The translations under genes were made by a program, and so were the position numbers. The notes beneath the pieces are model-generated. The model did no database searches, was not told the DNA's origin, and worked only from the letters and a program-made list of their open reading frames with translations. From Pseudobacillus wudalianchiensis (GTDB lineage Bacteria > Bacillota > Bacilli > Bacillales > Domibacillaceae): 64,000 nucleotides of DNA. Every line of letters begins with the position of its first letter. Positions within the stretch are counted from its first letter, which is position 1. The stretch spans positions 399,791 through 463,790 of the forward strand of contig NZ_MAYT01000023.1 in assembly GCF_001685015.1 (NCBI RefSeq), in the 5' to 3' direction. Shown here piece after piece: positions 40,043 through 48,182 of this stretch.

Positions 40043-41266
40043 CTATAACCGAACGATTTTATCAAGCCGCGCTGGTGCATACATTTTTGCAAAAAACAGA
40101 GCAAACACAACCCCAGCTGCCAGCACAATGCCCGCCTGGCTTATTGAATGGCCTGCCCATGCCGTCAAGCTAAATACAACGGCCTGCAGCAAAAGCAGCT
40201 GATTGATCAAACGAAGCAATGAAGCACTTTTTCGTTCAGCGGCTACAGGATATAAAGATACCCATATCTTCGTCTCATGCCGGCGAATCATCGGCAATAG
40301 CTGGAATCCGGTTAAATAGATGAACAATAAAGCGATAATGAGCTGCAAGATCGGCTGGCTGCTAAAACCAATAATCAGGGCCGCAATGATGGTAAGCCGA
40401 ATGTATAGTCCAAAAAATTCATTCATCCGGACAAAGGTACGCCGAAATAAGTATGTGTATGTTTCAGCCGGCTGACAGGAAGCTTTGCCTAGCAGCTTGT
40501 CCAGCCATTTTCGCCGCTTTACAGTTCCTCGTAAATGAGGCACATCGGTAAACAAGTTAGCAAGACGGTAGAAAGCAGCCATCCGCTTTTCCTCTAACTC
40601 AACGAGCGTTTCCCATTTCAGTGCCATCTTTCTTGCTGTGTTACGAAAATACATATAATAGGCAGCCATAACAACGGCTAGAGCGACCGCAAAGAGACTC
40701 GATGCTCCTGAAAATATGAAATAAAGAAGCAAAACGTTCAACGCTAATCGGATGCCCCAATCAATTTGTCTGCTCTCTTTTTCTTGTATCTTAAGCACGT
40801 GCCAGCGAACATGTAAGTTCCAAACTTTCATGATAGCGGCCAAAAGCAGCCAAAAGAAAAAGATCTTCATCGAACCGCCTTTTACTTGTGTATATAAGGG
40901 CATAAATACAGCAAGCGCAGCGATTAGCAAGTAACTTTGAGAAAGGAAGCTTGTCCAAACAGCTTTACGAAAATAAGGAGCCATTTTCTCTTCGAGCGGG
41001 AGCAGAAACACTGTATCTGCCCTCATTAAAAATGTATATACAGGACTCCAGGACAGCAAAGCGCCCAACAAAACAGCCATGACAAGCGGCGCTGGGAATG
41101 TCTCATCTAGTGTTTTGATCCAGCCGCTGTAGTAATATAACGCTGCACCGAGCCCAAACACTAAAACAAATAGCAAATGGTCATTCAGCATATAGCGCAA
41201 GTACTTGCGCAGTTCTGCATAATAAGCAGTTATTCGTGATTTCCATAACTCCTCTACTTGTTTCAT
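40043..41266 (-). CDS. ecsB: ABC transporter permease EcsB
   Basis: A 407-residue membrane protein with about eight hydrophobic segments. It belongs to the EcsB family, the permease of the EcsAB transporter, which in Bacillus affects protein secretion, regulated intramembrane proteolysis and competence. The start overlaps the last 4 nt of ecsA. No ecsC follows; a terminator lies directly downstream. Confidence 0.92.
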   Translation of the reverse strand: MKQVEELWKSRITAYYAELRKYLRYMLNDHLLFVLVFGLGAALYYYSGWIKTLDETFPAPLVMAVLLGALLSWSPVYTFLMRADTVFLLPLEEKMAPYFRKAVWTSFLSQSYLLIAALAVFMPLYTQVKGGSMKIFFFWLLLAAIMKVWNLHVRWHVLKIQEKESRQIDWGIRLALNVLLLYFIFSGASSLFAVALAVVMAAYYMYFRNTARKMALKWETLVELEEKRMAAFYRLANLFTDVPHLRGTVKRRKWLDKLLGKASCQPAETYTYLFRRTFVRMNEFFGLYIRLTIIAALIIGFSSQPILQLIIALLFIYLTGFQLLPMIRRHETKIWVSLYPVAAERKSASLLRLINQLLLLQAVVFSLTAWAGHSISQAGIVLAAGVVFALFFAKMYAPARLDKIVRL

Positions 41267-42000
41267 CGCTCTTCTTCCTTCGTCAATTGAATATAAATGT
41301 CATCAAGAGAAGAACCCGGCATTTGAAATTGTTCTCGAAGCTCATCAATGGTTCCCTTCGCCCGAATTTCACCATTATGTAAAATAATGAAGGAATCACA
41401 GTATTTTTCTGCTGTCGCTAGTATATGCGTTGACATGAGAATACCTGCCCCGTTATCGCGCATCGTCTTCATCCATTCAAGCAAGGACTGAATACCAAGC
41501 GGATCAAGACCGAGAAACGGTTCGTCGATGATATATAGCGAAGGTTCTGTTAGAAAGGCACTCATGATCATCACCTTCTGCTTCATGCCTTTTGAAAAAT
41601 GAGCCGGGAACCAGTTCATTTTGGAATCGAGACGAAATTCCTTTAATAATCGGCCAATGCGCCGGTTATACTCTTCCTCCGTTAATCCATACGCCATCGC
41701 CGTTAATTTCATATGTTCTTCTAATGTTAGTTCTTCATATAAAATAGGGGTTTCCGGGATATAAGAGAATTGGCGCCGATATTTTTCCGGGCTATCTTGC
41801 AACGTGATGCCATTAATGGAAATCTTCCCTTTTTTCGGTTCCATCAGTCCGATAATATGTTTGATCGTTGTACTCTTTCCTGCTCCATTTAAGCCAATTA
41901 AACCAACAATACTTTCCTTGCCAATCGAAAAGGAAATATCATTTAATACCGGTTTGCGAGTATAACCGCCAACCAGTCCCTCTACCGTTAATAAAGACAT
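41263..42000 (-). CDS. ecsA: ABC transporter ATP-binding protein EcsA
   Basis: A 245-residue ATPase. Walker A GLNGAGKST (about 36-44), the signature reads FSKGMKQKV (a variant of LSGGQ), Walker B LYIIDEPFLGLDP, and the switch histidine is in STHILATAEKYC. It is the partner of EcsB. Divergent from hit, in the conserved order ecsB-ecsA/hit of Bacillus. Confidence 0.95.
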   Translation of the reverse strand: MSLLTVEGLVGGYTRKPVLNDISFSIGKESIVGLIGLNGAGKSTTIKHIIGLMEPKKGKISINGITLQDSPEKYRRQFSYIPETPILYEELTLEEHMKLTAMAYGLTEEEYNRRIGRLLKEFRLDSKMNWFPAHFSKGMKQKVMIMSAFLTEPSLYIIDEPFLGLDPLGIQSLLEWMKTMRDNGAGILMSTHILATAEKYCDSFIILHNGEIRAKGTIDELREQFQMPGSSLDDIYIQLTKEEER

Positions 42001-42153
42001 AAAAAACGTCCTTTCTCATAAAGTCATACATGTATTTTAACAAAATATTCGTAGAATCTCATTGTTAAGAAACCCCTCTCTATACTTGTCTATTTAATAA
42101 AGATCGCTTTTATGATAAAATTTTGACAATTATACATAGGAAGGATGAAAAAA

Positions 42154-42573
42154 ATGAGCGACTGTATTTTTTGTAAAATCATTAATGGAGAGATCCCTTC
42201 TGCCAAAGTGTATGAAGACGAAGAAGTGTACGCTTTTCTAGATATTAGCCAAGTAACGAAAGGTCATACTTTGCTCATCCCAAAGACCCACAAAAAAAAT
42301 ATTTTTGAGTTTTCTCCGGAAGAAGCAAGCCGCTTGTTTCAACGGGTACCTATTATCGCTCAAGCACTGAAAGCGGCCTATAACCCTGACGGCTTAAATA
42401 TTTTAAATAATAATGGTGAAACAGCAGGACAAACTGTATTCCACTATCACATTCATCTTATTCCACGCTACGGACGCCAAGACGGTTTCCACCCTGTCTT
42501 TGAAACACATGATAGCGAATATACAGGAGAAGATCTGCAGCAAATTGCAAAAGAAATCGCCGCTCACATTTAA
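42154..42573 (+). CDS. hit: HIT family nucleotide hydrolase (Hit)
   Basis: A 139-residue histidine-triad protein. CxxC at CIFCKI (positions 4-7) may bind zinc, and the catalytic triad HYHIHLIPR (HxHxHxx) is at about 98-106. Members cleave AMP from phosphoramidates. The ATG at 42154 has AGGAAGG at 9 nt; an upstream in-frame ATG at 42145 directly abuts the ribosome site and is unlikely to be used. In Bacillus the gene is divergent to ecsA. Confidence 0.95.
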   Translation: MSDCIFCKIINGEIPSAKVYEDEEVYAFLDISQVTKGHTLLIPKTHKKNIFEFSPEEASRLFQRVPIIAQALKAAYNPDGLNILNNNGETAGQTVFHYHIHLIPRYGRQDGFHPVFETHDSEYTGEDLQQIAKEIAAHI

Positions 42574-42684
42574 AAGGAACTGGTGATTGACTGAATATTC
42601 AGCTTCCTTAGTACTATTTCATATGATATACTTATTTTATCTTTTCGCTGGCGGCGATGAGCGCACGTCAGGAAAAGTCAACTC

Positions 42685-42712
42685 GAGAAGAGATGAGAAG
42701 AGGAGAGATGAG
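42685..42712 (+). promoter_or_regulatory. TRAP (MtrB) binding site overlapping the trpP start
   Basis: Six GAG triplets at exact 5-nt intervals (42685, 42690, 42695, 42700, 42705, 42710), each separated by two nucleotides (AA, AT, AA, GA, AT), ending 2 nt before the ATG. The trpP ribosome site lies within it. Tryptophan-bound TRAP binds (G/U)AG repeats spaced by 2-3 nt, so this site should repress trpP translation. A few UAG triplets follow inside the coding region. Confidence 0.88.
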
Positions 42713-42714
42713 AA

Positions 42715-43233
42715 ATGAATACAAAATCTTTAGTTACCCTATCACTATTAATAGGTATAGGGGCTGTTTTACACACAGTTATGCCAGGATTGTTTCTTGG
42801 AATGAAGCCCGACATGATGCTGACGATGATGTTTTTAGGAATTTTACTGTTCCCGAACGTGAAAAGTGTACTGCTTGCCGGCCTTGTAACTGGAATGATC
42901 TCTGGCCTGACAACATCCTTTCCAGGTGGACTGATTCCTAATATGATTGATAAACCAGTCACTGCTTTTGTTTTCTATGGTTTATTCATCCTGTTTGCTA
43001 AATATAGCAAAAACGCTATCGGATCAGCTGTGTTAACGGCTGTTGGCACCATTGTTTCTGGGGTTGTCTTCCTAGGCTCTGCCCTTGTTATCGTAGGCCT
43101 TCCAGGACCGTTTGCTGCTTTGTTTGTTACGATTGTTCTGCCTGCTTCGGTTGTAAACGCCGTTGTCATGCTCGTGATCTATCCAATCGTACAATCCGTG
43201 CTAAAACGTTCTAGTCTAGCTGAACAAGTGTAA
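42715..43233 (+). CDS. trpP: Tryptophan transporter TrpP
   Basis: A 172-residue membrane protein with five hydrophobic segments, of the TrpP (YhaG) family that resembles ECF-type substrate-binding components. Recognisable segments are VMPGLFLGMKPDMMLTMMFLGI and TTSFPGGLIPNMIDKP. It lies near hit and scoC as in B. subtilis. The TRAP site over its start links it firmly to tryptophan supply. Confidence 0.93.
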   Translation: MNTKSLVTLSLLIGIGAVLHTVMPGLFLGMKPDMMLTMMFLGILLFPNVKSVLLAGLVTGMISGLTTSFPGGLIPNMIDKPVTAFVFYGLFILFAKYSKNAIGSAVLTAVGTIVSGVVFLGSALVIVGLPGPFAALFVTIVLPASVVNAVVMLVIYPIVQSVLKRSSLAEQV

Positions 43234-43240
43234 ACAGTCC

Positions 43241-43273
43241 AAAAAGACTCCTTTTAAACAAAGGAGTCTTTTT
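43241..43273. terminator. Bidirectional terminator of trpP and the small membrane gene
   Basis: AAAAAGACTCCTTT / AAAGGAGTCTTTTT around a 5-nt loop. Confidence 0.92.
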
Positions 43274-43282
43274 GGTATATTT

Positions 43283-43471
43283 CTACCTATACAGCAACAG
43301 TACGGCAATAAGTAAAATAAAGCCCCCTGCAATTCCAAGAATACGAGCCCTCTTGATTAAGAGAGGTCTCGACATAGAGATGCCCGGCCTCCATATCGAT
43401 CGAATGTGATGAATCATACTGATCAAAAGGATAAAGCTCAGGGCAAATAGTCCAAAGATGATGCCTTCCAT
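43283..43471 (-). CDS. Small hydrophobic protein of unknown function
   Basis: A 62-residue protein with two transmembrane helices (about 3-22 and 42-60) and a basic linker IRSIWRPGISMSRPLLIKRAR between them. AAAGGAGTGGCATAG precedes the ATG, a good ribosome site. No family recognised. It is convergent with trpP and stands alone. Confidence 0.65.
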   Translation of the reverse strand: MEGIIFGLFALSFILLISMIHHIRSIWRPGISMSRPLLIKRARILGIAGGFILLIAVLLLYR

Positions 43472-43562
43472 CTATGCCACTCCTTTAACCAGAATCAATC
43501 GTTTGTTTTTGATTACTTAAGGGAACTATAACAAAGCGGGGTCTTCCTACATACTATGCATC

Positions 43563-43589
43563 TGCCAACTGGCAATGTACCTGTCCCCT
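43563..43589. repeat. Palindrome followed by ACCTGTCCCC box
   Basis: TGCCA-AC-TGGCA (43563-43574) followed by TGTACCTGTCCCCT. The ACCTGTCCCC string resembles the GGGGACAGGT core of dispersed intergenic repeats in several bacterial groups. Only one copy was noticed here. Confidence 0.3.
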
Positions 43590-43647
43590 ATTGAATTAGA
43601 GGAATTTTGTTTTTTAACGAGAACATTAATCAGAAGAGGTGAAAAAT

Positions 43648-44007
43648 ATGAACGCAAAATCATTATTAATCGGTATGCTTACCGGCACAGCTGTCGGGGC
43701 AGCCGCTACTTTATTGAGCACGCCCGTATCAGGTCAAGAAGCAAGACAAAAAGTAAAAGTAGCTCAATCAGCCTTAAAGAGCAATGCACAAGTAATCAAG
43801 AAAGAAGCGGGACAAGTAAAGCAAGCTGTTATCCATCTAAAAGACGTTAGCAAGGACAACATTGGAGAAGTAGCAGACGGCTTAAAAGTGAGCGCTGGTA
43901 TCTGGAAGGAAAGCACAGAGCCGAATATTCAAAAATTGCAGCAGGACGTTGTGGAAGTACAAAAAACAGTAGAAGACTTGCAAAAGGCATTGCCTGCTCG
44001 AAAATAA
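43648..44007 (+). CDS. yhaH: YtxH domain-containing protein (YhaH)
   Basis: A 119-residue protein: one N-terminal transmembrane helix with the glycine pattern LIGMLTGTAVGAAATLLSTPVSG (YtxH domain) and a long charged coiled-coil tail. YtxH proteins occur in stress- and envelope-related settings; the role is not known. The ATG at 43648 has AGAGGTG at 6 nt; a GTG at 43639 overlaps the ribosome site and is not preferred. It lies upstream of scoC, as yhaH does in B. subtilis. Confidence 0.85.
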   Translation: MNAKSLLIGMLTGTAVGAAATLLSTPVSGQEARQKVKVAQSALKSNAQVIKKEAGQVKQAVIHLKDVSKDNIGEVADGLKVSAGIWKESTEPNIQKLQQDVVEVQKTVEDLQKALPARK

Positions 44008-44038
44008 TGGAGAGCCGTCCAAGGCTCTCCATTTTTTT
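44008..44038 (+). terminator. Terminator of yhaH
   Basis: GGAGAGCC-GTCCAA-GGCTCTCC followed by ATTTTTTT. Confidence 0.93.
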
Positions 44039-44157
44039 CGAAAATTTAGTTAATTTATATCTTTATTATTTTTTACTTTATTGGCATAATAATATTAATA
44101 GACTCTGTAACTTACTATTCATTAGGAGTGAAAGAATTCGGAAAAGAAGGTGCAAAA

Positions 44158-44727
44158 ATGACAAATCATCAATATTCAATGAAAGAAGCGCTTATTTTTA
44201 GCCAAAGAATGGCTCAATTAAGCAAAGCGTTATGGAAAGCAATAGAAAAAGATTGGCAGCGCTGGATCAAGCCTTATGACTTAAATATTAACGAACATCA
44301 TATTCTATGGATTGCTTATCACCTAAAAGGAGCTTCTATTTCTGATATTGCTAAATTTGGGGTGATGCACGTTTCTACGGCCTTTAACTTTTCTAAAAAG
44401 CTAGAAGAAAGAGGCTACTTAAGATTTTCTAAAAAAGAAACCGATAAGCGAAACACTTATGTAGAAATTACTGAACAGGGAGAACAGCTTTTACTGGACC
44501 TAATGGAAAACTTTGATCCTGCCGCAAATTCTGTCTTCACAGGCAGCGCTCCATTACGTGAACTATTTGGTAAATTTCCTGACCTTATCGAGGTAATGGC
44601 CATCGTAAAAAACATTTATGGCGAAGACTTTGTCGACATATTTGAGAAGTCTATGCATAATATTGGTGAAGACCTTGATGAAGAAGATGGAAGATTGCGA
44701 AAGAAAAAGATCGAACAAAAAGTTTAA
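44158..44727 (+). CDS. scoC: Transition-state regulator ScoC (Hpr), MarR family
   Basis: A 189-residue winged-helix regulator. In B. subtilis, ScoC represses extracellular proteases, oligopeptide permeases and sporulation genes. The N-terminal extension, the DNA-binding core ([44 protein letters not shown], about 48-92) and the charged C-terminus match Hpr. The ATG at 44158 has AAGAAGGTG at 5 nt; a longer frame to 44128 lacks a site. AATAATATT at 44088-44096 upstream fits the ScoC consensus RATANTATY, suggesting autoregulation (inference). Confidence 0.93.
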   Translation: MTNHQYSMKEALIFSQRMAQLSKALWKAIEKDWQRWIKPYDLNINEHHILWIAYHLKGASISDIAKFGVMHVSTAFNFSKKLEERGYLRFSKKETDKRNTYVEITEQGEQLLLDLMENFDPAANSVFTGSAPLRELFGKFPDLIEVMAIVKNIYGEDFVDIFEKSMHNIGEDLDEEDGRLRKKKIEQKV

Positions 44728-44897
44728 TAGCCCTTTTCAACGGAAAAGCGCTTCCTTTCTCTCTCTGGCATCCCTTTTGATTGTCTTGTCGCAAACTTTA
44801 CTTATTTTTAATAAAAAATGGCTTGATTTTTCTTTGAGCACATCGTAAAGTTGTTAGGCAATAGGACGTCTTAACGTCAAACGGAGGGATGATTCCA

Positions 44898-45434
44898 ATG
44901 AAATGCTGGCGTACATTTGATTTTGAAAGGAGATACGGCACGAATAAGATCTTGATCTATTCTCTTTTGCTGACAATGCTGTTCTTTTCCTTCAGCTTTG
45001 CTCTCATGCAATCGCTCTTTTCAAAAACTTTGTATTCAGGTTACTTTCATTTTTTTCTGATAGCTTTATTAGCCATTTATCCGCTGCATAAGCTTGTTCA
45101 TCTTTTACCAATTTTGCATTACTGGCGGCAAATGAAGTGCCGATGCAAAATGACTTGTTATTGTATGCCTATCATTTCGATTAATATAAAACAGCCCGTT
45201 CCTAAGAGAACATTTATGGTGAGCCTTCTGCTCCCTTTCTTTACTATTAATCCAGCCTTGCTGATCTGTGGAATGTTGTTCCCTCATTATATTCATTACT
45301 TTACGATGCTGACTGCTTTCCATATGGGTATGTGTGCCATTGACCTGCTTTATTTAAAAGCAATGGCTGCTTCTCCGAAATATGCCGTCATCGAGGAGCA
45401 TGACAGAGGATATGAAATTCTCATCCCGCAATAA
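44898..45434 (+). CDS. yhaJ: DUF3267-type integral membrane protein (YhaJ-like)
   Basis: A 178-residue protein with four hydrophobic segments. It has the DUF3267 layout, a group related to membrane zinc proteases: H-K-L-V-H at about 60-64 sits where these have HExxH, with Glu replaced by Lys, so it may not be an active peptidase. Position between scoC and prsA fits YhaJ of B. subtilis. The ATG at 44898 follows GGAGGG; three extra upstream codons are possible. The gene assignment is moderate. Confidence 0.7.
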   Translation: MKCWRTFDFERRYGTNKILIYSLLLTMLFFSFSFALMQSLFSKTLYSGYFHFFLIALLAIYPLHKLVHLLPILHYWRQMKCRCKMTCYCMPIISINIKQPVPKRTFMVSLLLPFFTINPALLICGMLFPHYIHYFTMLTAFHMGMCAIDLLYLKAMAASPKYAVIEEHDRGYEILIPQ

Positions 45435-45471
45435 AAGAGCTGCATTGTTTTCATGAGTACTTTCGAGATGT

Positions 45472-45497
45472 AAAGCAGAGACTCCATTCTCTGCTTT
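45472..45497 (+). terminator. Terminator of the DUF3267 gene
   Basis: AAAGCAGAGA-CTCCAT-TCTCTGCTTT, perfect 10-bp stem followed by T-rich sequence. Confidence 0.85.
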
Positions 45498-45570
45498 TAG
45501 CTATTTTTCTATCTTTTTAACACAATTTTTGTTATGTTTATTACATCTGAACAAAAAGGGAGGGGATAGA

Positions 45571-45759
45571 GTGATCTCCGTTATTATCGTATTTATTATT
45601 TTTTCAGCATTAATTCTCTACAATATCAATCGTATGACCAATATTCTTTGCGTTCAAAAAGAGATCCCGGAGGAACGCCACCCTAAAATTTTTCGTACGA
45701 TTAATATCTACATCACGATTTTGTTGATTTCCTCTTATGTGGAAATACTTTTTACATAA
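45571..45759 (+). CDS. Small two-helix membrane protein
   Basis: A 62-residue protein with hydrophobic segments at about 2-17 and 44-61 and a polar linker. The start is a GTG with GGGAGGGG at 5 nt. It lies upstream of prsA where B. subtilis has the small gene yhaK, but I cannot confirm homology. Function unknown. Confidence 0.6.
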   Translation: MISVIIVFIIFSALILYNINRMTNILCVQKEIPEERHPKIFRTINIYITILLISSYVEILFT

Positions 45760-45760
45760 A

Positions 45761-45793
45761 AGGAGCCGCTTAAAAGCTGGCTTCTTTTTTTAA
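45761..45793 (+). terminator. Weak terminator before prsA
   Basis: GAGCC-GC / GC-GGCTTC stem with a TTAAAA loop followed by TTTTTT. Confidence 0.6.
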
Positions 45794-45853
45794 ATCTAAT
45801 AAGTTCATCCATCTAAACAACTGGCACATTCTCGCTTTTTTGAATTGAATTTT

Positions 45854-45882
45854 TTGGCTGCTTCAAAAAAATATGATATAGT
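45854..45882 (+). promoter_or_regulatory. Sigma-A promoter of prsA
   Basis: TTGGCT, 17-nt spacer, TATAGT; about 75 nt before the prsA start. Confidence 0.6.
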
Positions 45883-45956
45883 ATGACCTGTACAAAAAAT
45901 TGAAAAAGCCGTTGCTGCATGAAAGCCGGCTGATAAACCAGGGAGTTGTTTAAGAA

Positions 45957-46850
45957 ATGAAAAAATGGATCCTGTCTGCTTCTTTACTTGCAGGGGCCGT
46001 CGGTCTGGCTGGATGCGGCGCCGGGGGAAATGATGATGTCGTTGCTACTTCGAAAGCAGGCGACGTAACACAGCAAGAGCTGTACGATGCAATGAAGGAG
46101 AAATACTCTCCACAAATGGAGCAAGCGCTTCAGGAAGTAATGTACAAAAAGGTACTTTCTGATAAATATGAAGTATCCGATAAAGAAGTGAACAAAGAGC
46201 TTAAAAAAGCGAAAGAACAGCTAGGCTCGCAATACGAAGCGTTCTTAGCTCAATATAACCTTGATGAAAAAGGGTTCAAAGAATTTCTAAAGCTGGAGCT
46301 TTTACGAGAAAAAGCAGCCCTTGCTGATGTAAAAGTAACAGATAAAGAAGTAAAAGCCTACTACGATAACTGGAAAGCCCCAGTAAAAGTGCGTCACATT
46401 CTAGTCGAGGATGAAAAGAAAGCCAAGGAAGTAGAGGACAAGCTAGCGAAAGGCGAGAAATTCGCAGACTTAGCTAAAGAATATTCTTCTGACCCGGGCT
46501 CTGCACAAAATGGCGGTGAGCTTGGATGGGTCGATAACCAAGGACGTCAACAGTTCGTTCCAGAATTCTCAAAAGCCCTTGATACATTGAAAAAAGGCGA
46601 AGTCAGCAAGCCGATCAAGTCAGAGTATGGTTACCACATTATTGAAGTGACAGACAAAAAAGCGAAAAAACCATTTAAAGAAATGAAAGCTGAAATGACA
46701 GAAGAATTGAAGAAATCTAAAGCGGATCCAGAAACGATTCAGAAAAAGTTAGATAAAGAAATGAAAGCGGCCGATGTCGAAGTCAAAGACAAAGACTTAA
46801 AAGGTGCTTTCGAAGGCGTATCTGACTCGAGTAAAAAAGAAGAAAAATAA
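45957..46850 (+). CDS. prsA: Foldase lipoprotein PrsA
   Basis: A 297-residue lipoprotein that helps secreted proteins fold at the outer face of the membrane. The signal peptide ends in the lipobox LAGC with the lipid-carrying Cys20. A SurA-like N-terminal domain is followed by a parvulin (PPIC) domain at about 140-235: VRHILVEDEKKAKEVEDKL, FADLAKEYSSDPGSAQNGGELGWV, and the ending GYHIIEVTDK. The C-terminus is lysine-rich. In Bacillus the region also holds scoC and yhaL-yhaM, as here. Confidence 0.96.
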   Translation: MKKWILSASLLAGAVGLAGCGAGGNDDVVATSKAGDVTQQELYDAMKEKYSPQMEQALQEVMYKKVLSDKYEVSDKEVNKELKKAKEQLGSQYEAFLAQYNLDEKGFKEFLKLELLREKAALADVKVTDKEVKAYYDNWKAPVKVRHILVEDEKKAKEVEDKLAKGEKFADLAKEYSSDPGSAQNGGELGWVDNQGRQQFVPEFSKALDTLKKGEVSKPIKSEYGYHIIEVTDKKAKKPFKEMKAEMTEELKKSKADPETIQKKLDKEMKAADVEVKDKDLKGAFEGVSDSSKKEEK

Positions 46851-46856
46851 ACACCT

Positions 46857-46906
46857 TAAAAGAGGCTGTCCGATAAGTGGCGATCACTTATCAAACAGCC
46901 TCTTTC
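46857..46906. terminator. Bidirectional terminator between prsA and yhaL
   Basis: AAAGAGGCTGT-GATAAGTG / CACTTATC-ACAGCCTCTTT hairpin with small internal bulges. Confidence 0.87.
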
Positions 46907-46909
46907 CTT

Positions 46910-47083
46910 TTAACTCTTTGCTCTCATTTCTCTTTCTTTCTCCATCCTTTGTATATAAACCTGCCCTTCCTGCTCAATAAATTCCTCATCTATCTTCTTC
47001 TCCGCTCTTGATGTTTTAATCGTCATAAATGCGCTAAAAAAAATTCCTGCGACTACTGCATAAATCCATAATGGGATTGTCAT
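46910..47083 (-). CDS. yhaL: Sporulation protein YhaL
   Basis: A 57-residue protein: one N-terminal transmembrane helix (IPLWIYAVVAGIFFSAFM) and a charged tail with KKIDEEFIEQEGQVYIQRMEK, the YhaL family hallmark. B. subtilis YhaL is a sporulation protein of uncertain role. The ATG at 47083 has AAAGGAG at 7 nt. It lies between prsA and yhaM as in B. subtilis. Confidence 0.85.
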   Translation of the reverse strand: MTIPLWIYAVVAGIFFSAFMTIKTSRAEKKIDEEFIEQEGQVYIQRMEKEREMRAKS

Positions 47084-47138
47084 TCTAATCTCCTTTCTTA
47101 TCCGCATTTGTTAAACAGTGTATTCGGGGAAAGAAAAA

Positions 47139-47162
47139 AACATGCCCAAATTTGGACATGTT
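47139..47162 (-). terminator. Terminator of yhaM
   Basis: AACATG-CCAAATTTGG-CATGTT palindrome, followed on the minus strand by TTTTTTT; the stop codon of yhaM overlaps its end. Confidence 0.75.
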
Positions 47163-48102
47163 AAGAAGAAAAATGCGGCTTATAAAAGGAACGGTTGTCG
47201 AGAGCAAATACACGCTCGGAAAACTCACCCGGCTTTGTACGCTCCAGCGCCCGGTCCAGCATATTCATTTTCGCATCAAGATTATCAATATAATGGAGAA
47301 TTTCTGCCTCTTTGACCATCGGCGGCTTCGGACTTCCCCATTCTGCCTTACCGTGATGAGAAAGTACAATGTGCTTTAAAACAGTGACTTCCTCTCCTTC
47401 GATTCCAAGCTCTTCCGCTGCCTTGCCAATTTCATTCACCATGATCGTGATGTGACCAAGCAAATTCCCTTCCACTGTGTAGACAGTCGAAACAGGGCCT
47501 GATAGCTCAATCACTTTCCCAAGATCGTGTAAAATAACACCGGCATATAATAAATCACGGTTTAGTGACGGATAAAGGTCCGCAATCGATTTTGCCAGCT
47601 TGAGCATGCATACTACATGATAGGCTAGACCCGAAACGAACTCATGATGATTTTTTGTAGCAGCCGGATACTCTAAAAACTCTGTATGGTATTTATTTAA
47701 TAAAAAGCGGGTAATACGCTGAATATGAGGATTTTGCATTTCAAAAATAAACTGAGTAATGGTATCCGCCATATCCTTCTGACTGATCGGTGCTGTTTCA
47801 ATAAACTCACTGACCTGCTTTCCATCCTGCGGGCCAGCCGGGCGAATTTGACGGATTTTTAATTGCATACGTCCGCGATAGTTTTGAATTTCTCCCTTCA
47901 CTTTTACGATCGTCTGCGGCTGGTACTGCTTTTCTGTCTCTTCCTTTGCATCCCAGAGCTTCGCTTCGATATCGCCGCTTTTATCTTGTAAAATAAGCGT
48001 TAAATAGGGATTGCCGTTTACCGCTACACTTTTTGTTGCCGATTTAATTAACAAGTAAACCTCTACACTCTGCCCTGCTTCATAATGGGTAATCCCTTGC
48101 AA
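47161..48102 (-). CDS. yhaM: 3'-5' exoribonuclease YhaM
   Basis: A 313-residue enzyme with an N-terminal OB fold (about 10-90) and an HD phosphohydrolase domain (about 155-290: [40 protein letters not shown]). YhaM degrades short RNA and single-stranded DNA from the 3' end. The start is a TTG with AAGGAGGGG upstream, the first residues then being [10 protein letters not shown]. Intact motifs suggest an active nuclease. Confidence 0.95.
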   Translation of the reverse strand: MQGITHYEAGQSVEVYLLIKSATKSVAVNGNPYLTLILQDKSGDIEAKLWDAKEETEKQYQPQTIVKVKGEIQNYRGRMQLKIRQIRPAGPQDGKQVSEFIETAPISQKDMADTITQFIFEMQNPHIQRITRFLLNKYHTEFLEYPAATKNHHEFVSGLAYHVVCMLKLAKSIADLYPSLNRDLLYAGVILHDLGKVIELSGPVSTVYTVEGNLLGHITIMVNEIGKAAEELGIEGEEVTVLKHIVLSHHGKAEWGSPKPPMVKEAEILHYIDNLDAKMNMLDRALERTKPGEFSERVFALDNRSFYKPHFSS

Positions 48103-48182
48103 TTTGTTCCCCTCCTTATATTGGTTAAATCATTATAACATAACAGTTTTGGGAATCACTTTTCCCATTAGTCTACGGCTAA

